From the NCBI RefSeq assembly GCF_026230105.1, contig NC_079476.1, positions 6,648,709 through 6,712,708 of the forward strand: DNA of 64,000 nt, read 5' to 3'. A model generated the notes under the pieces. The model was not told the DNA's origin, ran no database searches, and saw nothing but the letters and a program-made list of their open reading frames with translations. The position numbers and the translations under genes were made by a program. Shown here one piece after another: positions 10,969 to 23,943 of the stretch (position 1 is its first letter; every line of letters begins with the position of its first letter). The stretch comes from Diorhabda sublineata. Lineage: Eukaryota; Arthropoda; Insecta; Coleoptera; Chrysomelidae.

Positions 10969-13900
10969 ATTCAAGGTGAGAGGTGTGCCGGTCGATTACA
11001 AATGGTAGCAAATTCAATAGCTTGGATGGCAAAAAACCTTTCGTATGATGAAAATTTTGTATCACCTTTCGCTGAGAGTGCTTTCGCAAATGGTATTAAT
11101 ACAATAGGTAAGTTATTAGATGATATAGAAAAAATCCATTATCACACAGTTTTAAACTGTCCCAAGATAGGTTGTAATATTTTTTGGAGATGGACATTTA
11201 TTACGAACATGCATAATTGGAAAAAACTACTAAACTAAAATTGACTTCCAAGTTTAAACTTCTATCTTAATAAGGAAATACATGAATAATAACAATCATT
11301 ATATTCATTACAAACACTTGAAACTGTTAACTAAATCTGGTTTGTACTAGTTCTTATTTAGTTTATACAAATTGTTTTTTAAAATTATTACTAGCAAGAT
11401 TTAGAAGGTTTATAGCTGTGGAAATGAAAAACAGCATAAATTTCATTATTATTTTCTAACAGGTCTATTTAAACTGATCTAATAACTTCAGATTTCTAAC
11501 ATATCGTAAAAAAATGATGTTGACCAAAAATTAGAAAAGTTGTTCAGCATGATAATGAATACTTGCAGTTGGAAAATGCTTCGAAATTAATCTAGGAAGA
11601 AAAATACTGTCAGATTTGTGACTTAGCAGGTCATTCTGATAGTCAAGGTGCCGGTTACCAAATATCGAAAATTTTATCACACATGTTCCCACTTTGTAAA
11701 ACCACAATCGGCTTACAAACATAGATAAGGGATTCATCGTGAAAAATTGTACAGAGTTGTCTTCAATATAACAAGCGAATATAATTTCAGTAAAATTAAA
11801 TGCGTCAATGCTTCATTTGTAACTTAAAAACTAGAAAAAAAGTTACATAGCACTTTTTGATGAAAATTACTTATGAGCTGAAAAAATCTTTGGTGTAATT
11901 TTTTTATTTGAGGCATTTCTTCAATTCTCGGTGCTAATATTTGAACATTCTTTCGTTATCAGTCCCACAACGGAAAAGGAATTTTTGGGTGAAGTGTTAG
12001 ATTTAAAACACAGTAGTTCAAATGTAATCGTAAAACAGTGTGATCATTCTTCTTGGCCGTTTCGTCGTCTACGGTATATTATTCGACAATTATTTTTTAT
12101 TTCTAAAATAACTATGAGTTGCTTCTTTATATAAATCCTGTTTGAGTAAAAACTCCTGTATGTCTGCTTCATTTAGTTGGAATTGTAGGAATTTTTATTA
12201 GATGACACGAGGTGTTATCTAACATAATTACACTGTTTGCTTGTAGTGCTAGTACCCGTTTTTCTTTGAACCAAAACTCGAAAAGGGTCCCTCCAATATC
12301 CTGATCGTAATCTAAGGAACTAGCCTCAACATGCTTTGATATTAACGGCTCTAATTTGTCCTTTAAGAATCCAAGAATCCTTGTTTTCTGGCTTGACGTA
12401 TCTCGGCCATACATGTGCCACTTGTCCGACAATCAATTTCAAAGGCTAGTTCCCGGGGCATTGTAAAAGTATACACAGGCGCTTGAACCTTTCTGGAAGA
12501 CTACAACGAAGATATATCTTCAGCGACCTCGTTTTAACGGCTCTGATGTTGTCCAATGTCTCAAATTTTGTCTTTTAAGGGATTTTTTGAGCCAAGAGAA
12601 TAAAAACAATTCTCGTCTGACGATGTCAAGACTATAAGCTAGCTAGGGTATGACGCCGATCTCGGTTTTTGTCAATCTAAGGAGCTAGCGTCAACATGCT
12701 TCGAACTTAATAATAATGTATCATTCACCCTATCTTGCTCACCACCGCATATATGCTTTTACCTCTAAAATGGGGTGCTTTCGTTTTAAATTCCCAATTA
12801 TCATTTGTTCAGTTTTTACTAACAGTACCACGACTGTCAAACCATGTTTCATACAAGTAATAGATTTGTCTCCCTTCATTACGATACTCCCAAATTTTTG
12901 TTATATATTCGTTTCTTCACTTTACAAAACGACTACTTCCCATTACAGTTTACCTTATATTTACTGTTTTATATCTAAAACCCCGTTTTCTTTTTAAAAT
13001 CTTCCCATTGATGGTATCGAACATACCTCAAAAATATGTTTCCTTTTTAGGTCTGCAAGTATACCTTGAAGATTTGGCATTAAGTTTGATGCGTAACATA
13101 CTGTAATTTGTTTTGCATATTGGAGCTAACCATCAGGTTTGATTTTTGTAAAATTTCCTGAAACTTTCCTTTTTCGTCCCATTGTCACACCTTACTTTGC
13201 AATTTTGTAGAGTGGAGTCTTAGAAGTTTTGGTCAAAAACATTGTTTCCTGGATAATATCTCCTCTGGACATTCCTCGACTACAAAGTCGGTTAAAAACA
13301 GTTAAAACCACTTTTGAGCATCTGTTGATAGATGTTGCCATCTCTTTTCAACTGTTTGACCTCTTTCTGTGCTAGGCTGCATCAAGACGTTTACTGAATC
13401 TGCAAATCGATTTGTTGATGTTTGATCTTGAAGCCACTGTGACTTTATACTCTTTTGTGCTCAAAACTTCCATTTAAGAATAATTTGACCTTTAATACAC
13501 CCCACCCACACTAACTATTGACTATAAATCAAAAATCCTACTAAAAATACCTACTTGATGATTATAGAAAAAATAATTGGAATTATGTATAACACCCTAT
13601 TTACATTTCTTATTTTCTCAGAATTATTCGATTTAGTAACTGTTTTGTTCATGTAATGTTTTTGTTTATCTATATTTTTGAATGATTCACTGATTCTGAA
13701 AATTAAATATTTTAATGGTTACCTGGACAAGTTGTTTACTATAAGATTTTCGGTATTTGATGACCGGATTTTACTGAGCACATATTCAAAACTAGATGAG
13801 CCAAAGAGAACTTGACAAAATAAGCAAAAATAACAGAAGCTCCTCAGTATAGATTCTTAATCAAATAGGATACGAAGGAAATGGAGAGTACAACACACAT

Positions 13901-15211
13901 GCCAAAAAAGAAGTACAAATTAATTTTATACAGAGTGTCCCTAAATTCGTTTACCAACGCTCTAGGGGAAATTCCTTGATTCAAATTATGCCTATTGAGA
14001 TAGGGAACTTATGTCCGCACACGCAACCTTTCCAAGATACAGGGTGTTACAATAAAACGATTTTTACAGATAAATTTCAAATGGTGTAAACGATTGTTAT
14101 TGAAGTTTTTTTACCATCATCAGGTTGATAAATTACTCGTTCTAGCATGAATAGATGAGTATTAGCTTTTTCCAGAGGTGTGTAGCAGTTGACTAAGCTA
14201 AAATTAACCATTTTGTGATCGTTCTTGCCTTTACTCTTGACAGCATTGATTAGCGCACGTTGTGGAAAAGGTGTATTAGAAATTTCTTCTATTGCTGCTT
14301 GTATACAGCCAACAAGATCTTTCTCATTATCTACCGGACTCTGATAGACAAGAGACTTCATATACTCCCACAGAAAAAAATCAAAAGGAGTAACATCCGC
14401 TTACCTAGCTGGCCAACCCAATAGCCCACCTCATTCTGTCCATGAGTGGCATTTAAATGGAGTCATACATTTGCTGAAAAATGTACAGAAGCTCCATCAT
14501 GCTGAAATATATGTTGTCGGGTATAAAGAGGAAGTTCTTCTGGGTTATATCTCTTGAGAATGTCAAATAAATTCTACTACTAAAGTCTACTATTCCAGCC
14601 CATAAATTTACAGAAAATTTTTGCTGATATGCATAGGTAAACGTAGCATACCGGTTTTCATCCGCCCATACATGACTACATATTTGTATTCAATATGTGA
14701 CTAAGGAATCTCATACTTGAAGATAGTTGATTCTCTAAATTATTCAAACCGTTGTTTTCAAAATTAACTGTACGGATAGTTCGAGGTCGTCTGGCGTTAT
14801 TCCTTCTAATATTTAAATTTCCAGTTTCTCTTAATCTTCCATCAATACTGGCAAATCATGTATCTTGGAAAGGATACGTTTGCGGACATAAGTTTCATAT
14901 CCTGATAGGCAAAATTTGATCCAAGGAATTTCCCCTAGAGCGTTGACAAACGAATTTAGGGACACCCTGTATAAAGAGGTGCATTCTGGTTGTGCCTCAC
15001 TGGGCTAAATCACTTCCTTCGGAGCTCTGATAGTGTCATATCCAGAAAGTACTTGAATTTGGGCAAAAACAGATTTGCCTAGAGAGCACTGCTGTCTCAG
15101 GAAGATTTATTTTTTTTTTTGTAAGAATGATAATTATTTTCTGACATATATTTTGTTTCAGGTGGCAAACCAGATGATATAACGGTTCTTTTAGCAACAG
15201 TTGCAATATGA
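10969..15211 (+). CDS. PPTC7-like protein phosphatase, last two coding exons
   Basis: Exons are 10969-11107 and 15162-15211. The first follows a CCATAG acceptor and reads IQGERCAGRLQMVANSIAWM, then AKNLSYDENFVSPFAESAFA. It ends one base into a Gly codon at a GTAAGT donor. The second, after a TTTGTTTCAG acceptor, completes that Gly and reads GKPDDITVLLATVAI then TGA. GGKPDDIT is the C-terminal metal-binding motif of PP2C-family phosphatases. The preceding helix matches PPTC7, a mitochondrial Ser/Thr phosphatase acting in coenzyme Q biosynthesis and mitophagy control; those roles are family knowledge. About 60 residues are present and the upstream exons were not found. The 4.05-kb intron contains two transposase remnants. 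Confidence 0.85.
11960..12440 (-). pseudogene. IS630/Tc1/mariner-class transposase fragment
   Basis: Read on the - strand from 12432: MSDKWHMYGRDTSSQKTRIL, then KDKLEPLISKHVEASSLDYD and ANSVIMLDNTSCHLIKIPTI. The LDNTSCH box corresponds to the second catalytic Asp (usual form DNAPYH or DNASYHS). Continuation in another frame (NEADIQEFLLKQ, then KEATHSYFRNKK) shows a break at the stop near 12169. It lies within the PPTC7-like intron. Coding traces may extend to 13490 on the same strand, but I could not match them. Confidence 0.65.
13931..14969 (-). mobile_element. Tc1/mariner-class element with about 95-bp inverted repeats
   Basis: The left end CAGAGTGTCCCTAAATTCG and right end CGAATTTAGGGACACCCTG are inverted. 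The pairing runs on for about 95 bp through ACGCTCTAGGGGAAATTCCT on the left and its reversed counterpart near 14929-14950. TA lies directly outside both ends (13929-13930, 14970-14971). On the - strand, broken frames read IFQHDGASVHF, then DVTPFDFFLWEYMKSLVYQS, then a C-terminal stretch, which is the catalytic and C-terminal part of a mariner-class transposase. Several stops make it inactive. It sits in the PPTC7-like intron. Confidence 0.85.
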
Positions 15212-15554
15212 AACCTTAGCAAAGTAGATAGTTGAATTTACTGCATCGACACATAATATTCTGAAATTTAAACATCAGCAAATTGCCATGTTTTTGTTTT
15301 GCATTTCAGGTACTTTGTATATCATTGAATCATTAATACAATGCGATCTTTTTCATTTTGTATTCATTTTATTTCATAGGTCTACAGAATACTGTATAAA
15401 CAAACATTCCCAAAACAAAAATAAAAGTACAATTGTTTGAAATAACAGCAGTTATATCAAAGGATCAGTCAGTTGAGAACAATTTTGCAATGAAGCAATA
15501 TATTTATTCATTCATTTTCTCTAACTTCTTACTTCTTAGATCATTATAAACATT

Positions 15555-16716
<1,162 letters not shown>

Positions 16717-17546
16717 ATTTTAGGTCTCAAGAAATCAAAATCAAAAACTTGAGCTTAAAAAATTCTTTTGCCATGCCATTCCACTATCCTTTTTTTCCGG
16801 TGATGAATCTGATTTGACAACACTTTCAATTCCATAGTGAATTTTTTCGTTGGATGAAAATATATTATCTCTCATTCAGTTTTTGTTTTGTGATTGTTTG
16901 TGATCATGGTGTAATTTTGGTCATATTCAAATTTAATATTATTTTTATACACACGTGGAGAAGTATTGAAAATAAAACAATTTTACTTCTTTTTTCAACG
17001 GCCGGTTCACACAAATTGGTAATTATATTTTTAGAGAGAGAGTTCTTACTCCTCGCCTATACAAGTTAAGTTCCATAAGCACCTTTTCGAGACATTTTTT
17101 TGAATAAATCAAAAGTGGTTCGCAGAATATCCTTAAAAAAAATTCATTATACCGACATGACTAAAGAGCATCGTCTGACACAAAAAACGAAGTAAATATA
17201 TAATTGATGCGTGGCATTGCAAAACTCACTCTATCCATTTTTGGAAAATTTTCAGAATTCATGAAAAACTGTGTTAATCAGCAACAAATAAGTAATTGCT
17301 TTTATCCAAACTTATCCATCACATCTAAATAGCGATTCTGATAAGACATTGAATTTCAGAGTTATACTTCTTGAATACAAACTTACATTGGCCTATAACT
17401 GAGTTGAAGAAAGGCTCTCCAGCTGTCGATATATTATTTCGAAAAGATTTTTTGAATAAAAAGCGTTTTGCTTCGTTAAATTAGAAATGCCAACTAGCAG
17501 GCCTCTTGAAACTTCTCCAGTTGTACATTTCAACTTCTTCTCCCAT

Positions 17547-18230
17547 TTAGAATACATTGCAATATTCAGAAAAAATTGAATGGTATTCGGAAGGTTGAAT
17601 AATAATCAGGAGACGTCTGAGTTTTTTCTTTATTAATGCAAATACTCTATCGGATGGTGAAAAAGAGTGCTCGTTTAAACTTTTTCTGTGTTCATGTTCT
17701 ATCCAAGTATAGCAAAATATCTTGTCCGGTGTCATGGGGCCTTTGGAAGATCTCGTCACAATGGTGAAATTGTAAATATACAATTGTCTGCTGTAATATG
17801 CACATTGGTCAAACCAAATTTTTTGACAATCAAACGACATAATAAATAGGTCGCTTTGTTCGTTTTTTAGCTTCTTATGAAAATCTTTGTACCTCACTTT
17901 GTGAACAGCATGTTCGATAACCAACTTATTAGTTTCTTGAACATCTGGTTCCCTCTTTACTTTCCCTTTGAGCTCAATGCATTTGGAACATGCATTAGAT
18001 ATTGGTGAACCGAACCCTATGTTGTAATCCTGCTCAAAAATATTACTGAAAAACGTTCTCTTGGCTTTCAGTTCATCAAGCTGCTGATTATTGTTCATAC
18101 AACAAAGCTTGAGCAGATTTAAGTCACCTGAGACATAATGTCTTTGGATCAATTTACCACGAAAGTAATGACTTTCAACACAACTTAGTTTTTCAAGATG
18201 AGCCTTAACTGCTGCTCTTTTTCTTGGACC
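17547..18230 (-). pseudogene. Transposase-like protein of a large arthropod family, fragment
   Basis: The - strand frame 18152-17547 reads NQQLDELKAKRTFFSNIFEQ, FGSPISNACSKCIELKGKVK and DLFIMSFDCQKIWFDQCAYY, followed by SRQLYIYNFTIV. It then jumps, by an apparent internal deletion, to HSFSPSDRVFALIKKKLRRL. The upstream KRGPRKRAAVKAHLEKL (about 18230-18180) extends it. The FDCQK and PSDRVF blocks recur in the fragment at 60700-62130. I think such proteins are annotated as uncharacterised or DUF7869-type in arthropods, but I cannot confirm this. The deletion removes the segment expected between the two blocks. Confidence 0.6.
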
Positions 18231-18239
18231 TCTTTTAAT

Positions 18240-20480
18240 CTAGGTCCTTCTCTCCACTCTACCGGTAAAGTTCTAGACAGTAAAAATTTTTTTGAGAGGA
18301 GTTTGATTCGAAGTGGTGAAATTTCTTAGATTTTGACAAACACGAATCAGGAATTATTGAGTTCCAACTTTTCTAACAAAGTACTGGGTACTCACCGTTT
18401 TTGATGGAACGTTTTTATTTACAGGGCGGGATAGTTTTATAGGAAAATATTGAATATATTTCAAAATAAAAGTATCCTACTGGATTTTGTCTCTATGGGA
18501 GTAAAACTGTTTACAGTAACTACAAATTGGGTCCTTGTGCAGAGATCTTCTCGGGCCCCCTCTGTAAGTGTCAAAGTATAATATAATTATTGCTTTAAAA
18601 ATACCAAAAGATTCGTAAAAGAACAATTATTTAAATAAAATAAAACAATAAATTTATTATGTTTCAAATCTCTTTATAAACTTAAATTACAAACAAATAA
18701 TATCACACACATTGTAGTTTTTGAAGGAGCATGCATGCAGATTCAAAATCCACCGTTACCGGGATATAGTGAGTTTTGCAATGCCACGCCTCAATTAGTA
18801 TATGAAAAAAAAATTATTGATTGGGTGCCCAAGTTAACCCAGTTTTGGGGCTACTTGGTCACGTTTGTGAAATAAGTTATAAATTCCATTTGAAAAAGTA
18901 ATATGCCCATATTAGTCAGAATTTAGATAAAATAAGCAGAATTAAACTTATACATATGAAAATTTTTTTTATTTTTCAGGAATAAAACACTAAATTAAGT
19001 GAAAGATTCTTTTAAACTTGTTATAAAGCTCTATAAACTAAATGAACATCCGTTTTTGATTATGATGAAAAGTCAAACTTTTGGGAGTCCAAACAAAAGC
19101 TATCTTGTAAAACGTTTATGTTTGCGCAAAATCTTTCTTCAAAACTCATCCTTGCATAGTCAAAAATATCAAAATTTTGTGATGTTGAACTAGAATCAGC
19201 TTCATATTTTGATTTTCACTGGGCATCAGTCCAAATGTAATTCGACAGCAATGCCATTTGCGTTTAGCTTAAGATTAACTGCATTTGTATAGGTTTTTCT
19301 ATTTGCCTACGAAACTTCAAAATGCTTGTCTTTTCTTTTGTCCTTAACTTGCTGGAGCTGTGTACTAAGCTCCAAGCTGAAACATACTCAATGGTTTTAC
19401 TTTGCAAGTACTCTGAAATAAGGGAAGGGACCCAAAACAAATCTAGTGAGACAAGTTAAAAAATTGGATCGTTACTTATAAGATTTCTAGCTGTGGAATG
19501 GAGATTTGCTGTCTAAATTTCCATTGAAGATTTCTTTAAAAATAGTAATTAAATTAATGAATTTACACTGAGTTCACTGATTATGAATTTTTCATCAACA
19601 ATTGAAGAAAGACTATTCGGGGCGCCCTCGGGCCAGCTACTTAACCAGTCCAGGCCTGCTCCAATAGTACTCTTGCGAACTACTTATGGGAACCCCGCGT
19701 AAGACATGATATAAAAATAAAACATTTGTTGTGTTCTAGCAAATTTATTGCACGTTTTGACATACGCAGCAAAAATTATTGCTCAATTTCTTATTAATAA
19801 TATGATTTCATTTCAATAGGGATTGTAATTTGGTTTATGTATGGGATCAAAATTACCTAGTCATATCTTGTGTGTTACCATCGTCGTATTTATTTTTAAT
19901 CTCATCGTAATTAAGTGAATTCGTTAATTTAAACGTTAATGTTCTTGTAAACGCGTCTTTTATTTGACAATCGAAATATTATGTAAGTTTTCAATGGAAA
20001 ACATTAAAGTAAAACTTACTGTTATCTAATTAGATGTAAACTTGTATTGAAACTGAAAAATTTTGTGGTTGTGCTAAAAATCCCATTCGAATTTAATTTT
20101 TTAAACAATTGTGCGTACATTTTCTTTAAATAGAAGAGTCTAATTATAATGTACCCAAAAACACTTGTTTATTTGCAACTTGACAACAATGTTTTGGTTA
20201 ATAAATTAGTTGTTATTGATGTTTGACTTTTATTCAACTTTCCAAGCTAATTACATATAATTTGATTTGAAATTTATTTAGTTTGTACAGTTTTGCCTCG
20301 ACAATAGTATGTACGTTAGGGATCCGCCCACTCTTTCTAGGAGATCCGTTGTCACTTTGAACTGCGTCTACGGATTAGTGCCGGTGGATGTGGCCTCCTT
20401 GCTCGATTTTCTGTAAAACTCTGGAGGCCGACTAATCAGAATGCTTACTATCTCGTATGTTCTCGCTTTGTGTACGCCGG
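18240..20480. other. No gene recognised
   Basis: AT-rich. Short GC-richer patches (CTCGGGCCCCCTCTG at 18548-18562; GGGGCGCCCTCGGGCC at 19619-19634) look like fragments of transposon ends, but no matching partner was found. Confidence 0.4.
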
Positions 20481-20488
20481 ATTTTTTT

Positions 20489-20692
20489 CTAGGCATCATT
20501 AAATATTCCTTCATGATTGCACCCATTTGCTTTTGCCCAGTTTATTACTTCCGCCCTCGATAGGTGGCTGAAGTCGGGATCATTGAAGAAGCTAGCAGCT
20601 TCTTCATCACTTTCACAGCAACGAAAGTTCCCTGTTGATGGAGAATGACCAAATGAAGAGCAGTCACATGAAGTGGAATTACTAAAAAGCAT
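20489..20692 (-). CDS. Unrecognised small reading frame
   Basis: A 67-codon frame with a coding-like composition compared with its surroundings: a Cys/Ser-rich start, then CCESDEEAASFFNDPDFSHL and SRAEVINWAKANGCNHEGIF. Codons upstream and downstream (20280-20480) also have higher GC than the flanks. No domain is recognised. It could be an exon of an unseen gene or a transposon remnant. Confidence 0.3.
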   Translation of the reverse strand: MLFSNSTSCDCSSFGHSPSTGNFRCCESDEEAASFFNDPDFSHLSRAEVINWAKANGCNHEGIFNDA

Positions 20693-20699
20693 AAGTGTA

Positions 20700-22100
20700 A
20701 CGAATGTTACTTAAAAATGGGTTTTACGAAACAGAGGAGGGTAAAAATCGGCGAGTCCTTCCGAACAGTTCGATAGTTCCAGTTAAATTGAGTCATCATT
20801 TTGAGGTTAATCGCCCGAATCTTCACACCAAAGAGGAAGAGCACTGAATAAGGTGCTTCTCAACACTGCATGTAAACTCAAAAAAAAATAATTAATAAAA
20901 ACTTTTTTCTTGATAAGTTATCAGGTGGCAAAGATATGTAAAGCTCATACTATAGTGGAAACCCTCATAAAACCATATGGTAGCTATTATCAAACAATAC
21001 TGTCCATAGACTCATAATTGGCATGTCAAATGATTTGAAACAATCTCTGATTTCTTCTATCCAGCACAATTAATTTTCTCTCCAAATAAATGAATCTACT
21101 GTACGTTTGATTGACTGATAAGGGTCCGCTGTGGTTTTTTGCCTGGAAAAGGAGTCTGCCAGCAGGTAAGTTTTCAATCTAATAATGATTTCTAGTAACA
21201 GGTACAAATTACTAGAATTCAAATTTGGAGCAAGTACATGTTAAAGTTGGTTGTACATTCATCTTTAGCATTTTATAGCAGAGCTGTTGTTATGTTCTGT
21301 ATTAGTTAGAAAGAAGTTGGAAGAGGAATTTCACTGTTTCTGTTCTCCTGGTCTTTACATTTGGAAATGTAAATGTCGTGCTCCGCGATCCTAAGTGGAT
21401 AGCCGTGCAACGATCTTGCTGGAATTGGAATAGCGCTTATGAATTAGGCAAACGGACTCGAAAATGAATAGATCTCCAGCACCATGTTCCCGCATTTTGG
21501 CGTGTATTAAATCCTTTTAATACTGTAACGTTTTTCGTATTTATTTACAATCTTTCTATTCGGGAGGTGAAGTGATAAACACTGTCTTCACATATCCAAT
21601 GTATGTGTAGCCATTGTATTTAAGGTGCTTAATTGCCATCTTGTCCATAACTAAACTGCAAATAAATGTTTAGAAGATACTTGAACTTTAATTTAAAAAA
21701 ATCCAAAGCTTCTAATGTAAATCCTGAAAATGCATTAACTGAACACTACCACTTAGATAGACTTACGGTGAGGCAAACAGTTTTCAAATTTATTTCTGAC
21801 ATAATCATGGTGGGGCGAAAAAAAGTACAGTGATTTTTCCTACAACCACATAAAAAATTCTTCAAAAAAACTCATTTTTTAAATATGAAAGTCAATTAAA
21901 ACAATATCACACATGTGTTTCAAAGTATTTCAACATATGTGTTGAAAAGTGAAAAAATCCTACAAAATATTTTTTATTTTGTAATAATAAAGATGACAAA
22001 AACAAAAAGAATGATTATGAAATATTTTATAATTAAAGAACAGAAAATGAACCAATAGAACAATATATTTTTTGTAACTATATCATATACCTAACAAGAA
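20700..22100. other. No gene recognised
   Basis: AT-rich sequence without a coherent frame. 21530-21590 repeats the motif seen at 8218-8282. Confidence 0.4.
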
Positions 22101-22111
22101 CTAAATAATTA

Positions 22112-22445
22112 TTAATGATTTTGTTTTACTTTTTTTCCTCGGACGTTATAAAAGTACACAAACTGCATTGTTTTTGGGTTGTGCAGTGTCAGTATATTGT
22201 TCAGCATTTTGTTCATGTTTCTATTTGCAATTTCTTTCTTTAATGTGCTTGTGTTGCTAATGACATTCATTATTTTATTAGCTGTCATTATTCTATTATT
22301 TGCAGAAATATCTATGTACTGCTCAGCCACGATAGAGGATTTCCACCCTCCGTAGGGTTTTAATGCAGCTGTATCTACCAAATTTGTTGCAGAAGAACCC
22401 CTAAAGGTGTGGCCCGTATATTGTTCTGTTGAAGAATGTTTTCCT
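22112..22445 (-). pseudogene. Crypton-type tyrosine recombinase, C-terminal domain
   Basis: The - strand reads GKHSSTEQYTGHTFRGSSAT, NLVDTAALKPYGGWKSSIVA, then EQYIDISANNRIM. It retains the HxxR box (GHTFR), the Trp of GGWKS and the candidate nucleophile Tyr in AEQYID. Only the last part of the catalytic domain is present, with a C-terminal tail to 22112. The frame is open from the GHTFR region to the end, so this copy is better preserved than the one at 5263-5388. Confidence 0.75.
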
Positions 22446-22745
22446 TCACTAAGGAGAATAGATTTTCATTCAACTACTTTATACATTACCCAGTAATAGT
22501 AATAACACTTAATTTTAACTTATCTTGCAGACACTAGTATGTATTTGAACAGAAATCACAACAAACTTTCAATTTTTATTTTAAACACTAATATAACCTC
22601 AAAAAATCATATCGTCTACTTCTTCAGTCTTCTTCAATTTGTCCTTTTGCCTTTCGCCACCCAGCCAGATTCATACTGTACTCGCGTATTCCCTCTATCG
22701 TTCAAGACTATAAGAAAAAGAAGCATTTCAATACATGTACGTTTT

Positions 22746-22840
22746 GTTATTTTTTAGTACATGTGTGAAATAAGCTCTTTTCTTAGGTAAAAATGAGTGT
22801 GTAATCTATCATTTTCATAAGTGGTCGTAGGAAAACTATC
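22746..22840 (+). repeat. Dispersed repeat, copy 2 (partner 9222-9312)
   Basis: Same 95-bp motif and orientation as 9222-9312, again within a few hundred bases of a recombinase fragment, although that fragment is on the opposite strand here. Confidence 0.6.
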
Positions 22841-22849
22841 TTTATATCA

Positions 22850-23880
22850 TTGAGAGTATCTACGAGTATAAAATAACTAAAAACCCAACTTAACTTTAGA
22901 AAATACTATTATAAAGTAAAAAATAAGTAATAAGAGTGGCAAAATATAATATAAAAACCAATTTTTCAATAGCGACCAAGCAAACAGTGAGTCATAAAAT
23001 GGTTATCCAAAATGACCGACTACTACTCTGTTCTAAGGTGATTACTGACCTCTAGCCGTAATAAGTTTGTAATGGCACTAAAACTTTTTTCGACAAGACA
23101 TGTCGAGGGAAACACGATAATAAACTTTTACACAATTCCCCACAGTCCAGAATATTTTCAGGTATTTCTACCTGCAGCCAAAATTTTTTATACCCTTTTT
23201 TAAGTAAACTTTCAGCTCCTTATTAGTGCTAAGCTCGAGAATGGGCAGGTAGATATTTACTTTTCCGACACTGGAAATCACTAATATCGATCAACTTTAC
23301 TTTTCTTTACGAAAATCTGGAAACAAATTCCATTCATTGTCCAGTAACAAATGAGTAACGTTTATCATTTACATTCGTAATTATATGAGTGATGAATCAA
23401 ATAAGTTCATACAAGATTACAAGCGTACACACCACAAGTCGTATTAAAATGAAAGTTTGAACAAGTGTTGCGGACGGGACGACGGCCGGCGCGGCAACGG
23501 GTCTCGAAACGTTATACTGAATATGGAATATGCAAATTTTCACAAGTAACAGTCGCTGAGCTTCTTGAAATATTTTCTGCCCATATTGGTAGAAGTCAAG
23601 TCTGTATTTTAGTTCTTCACTATTGAAACCAAATAAATTTTCATGAACACCTGCTTACGATTGTGAATCCCCATTTATTGTCACGTCCAACGTAGAACCC
23701 CGTCGAGTCGAGGACCACCTGGACCACTTTGAGAATCACGGCTCTAGAGTGATGACAATATTCCATTAGGTCAAAATTAATTTAATACCAGAACGATAGA
23801 TTTATTTGTTTCTTTTAAGTGCCTTTTTGTTATAAAAACACATTTTGAAATTATAAATTATATACAATAAACTAAACCAA
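22850..23880. other. Downstream flank of Derlin with a hAT-like end
   Basis: No gene seen. A GC-rich patch, CGGACGGGACGACGGCCGGC at 23471-23490, and the stretch 23695-23755, whose reverse complement contains GTGATTCTCAAAGTGGTCC, resemble internal and terminal parts of a hAT element. Both boundaries are unclear. Confidence 0.4.
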
Positions 23881-23943
23881 AACTAGTGATAGTTAATTTT
23901 AACACAGTGATATTGTCTCTAGTTACCACCTACTGGCCATTTT

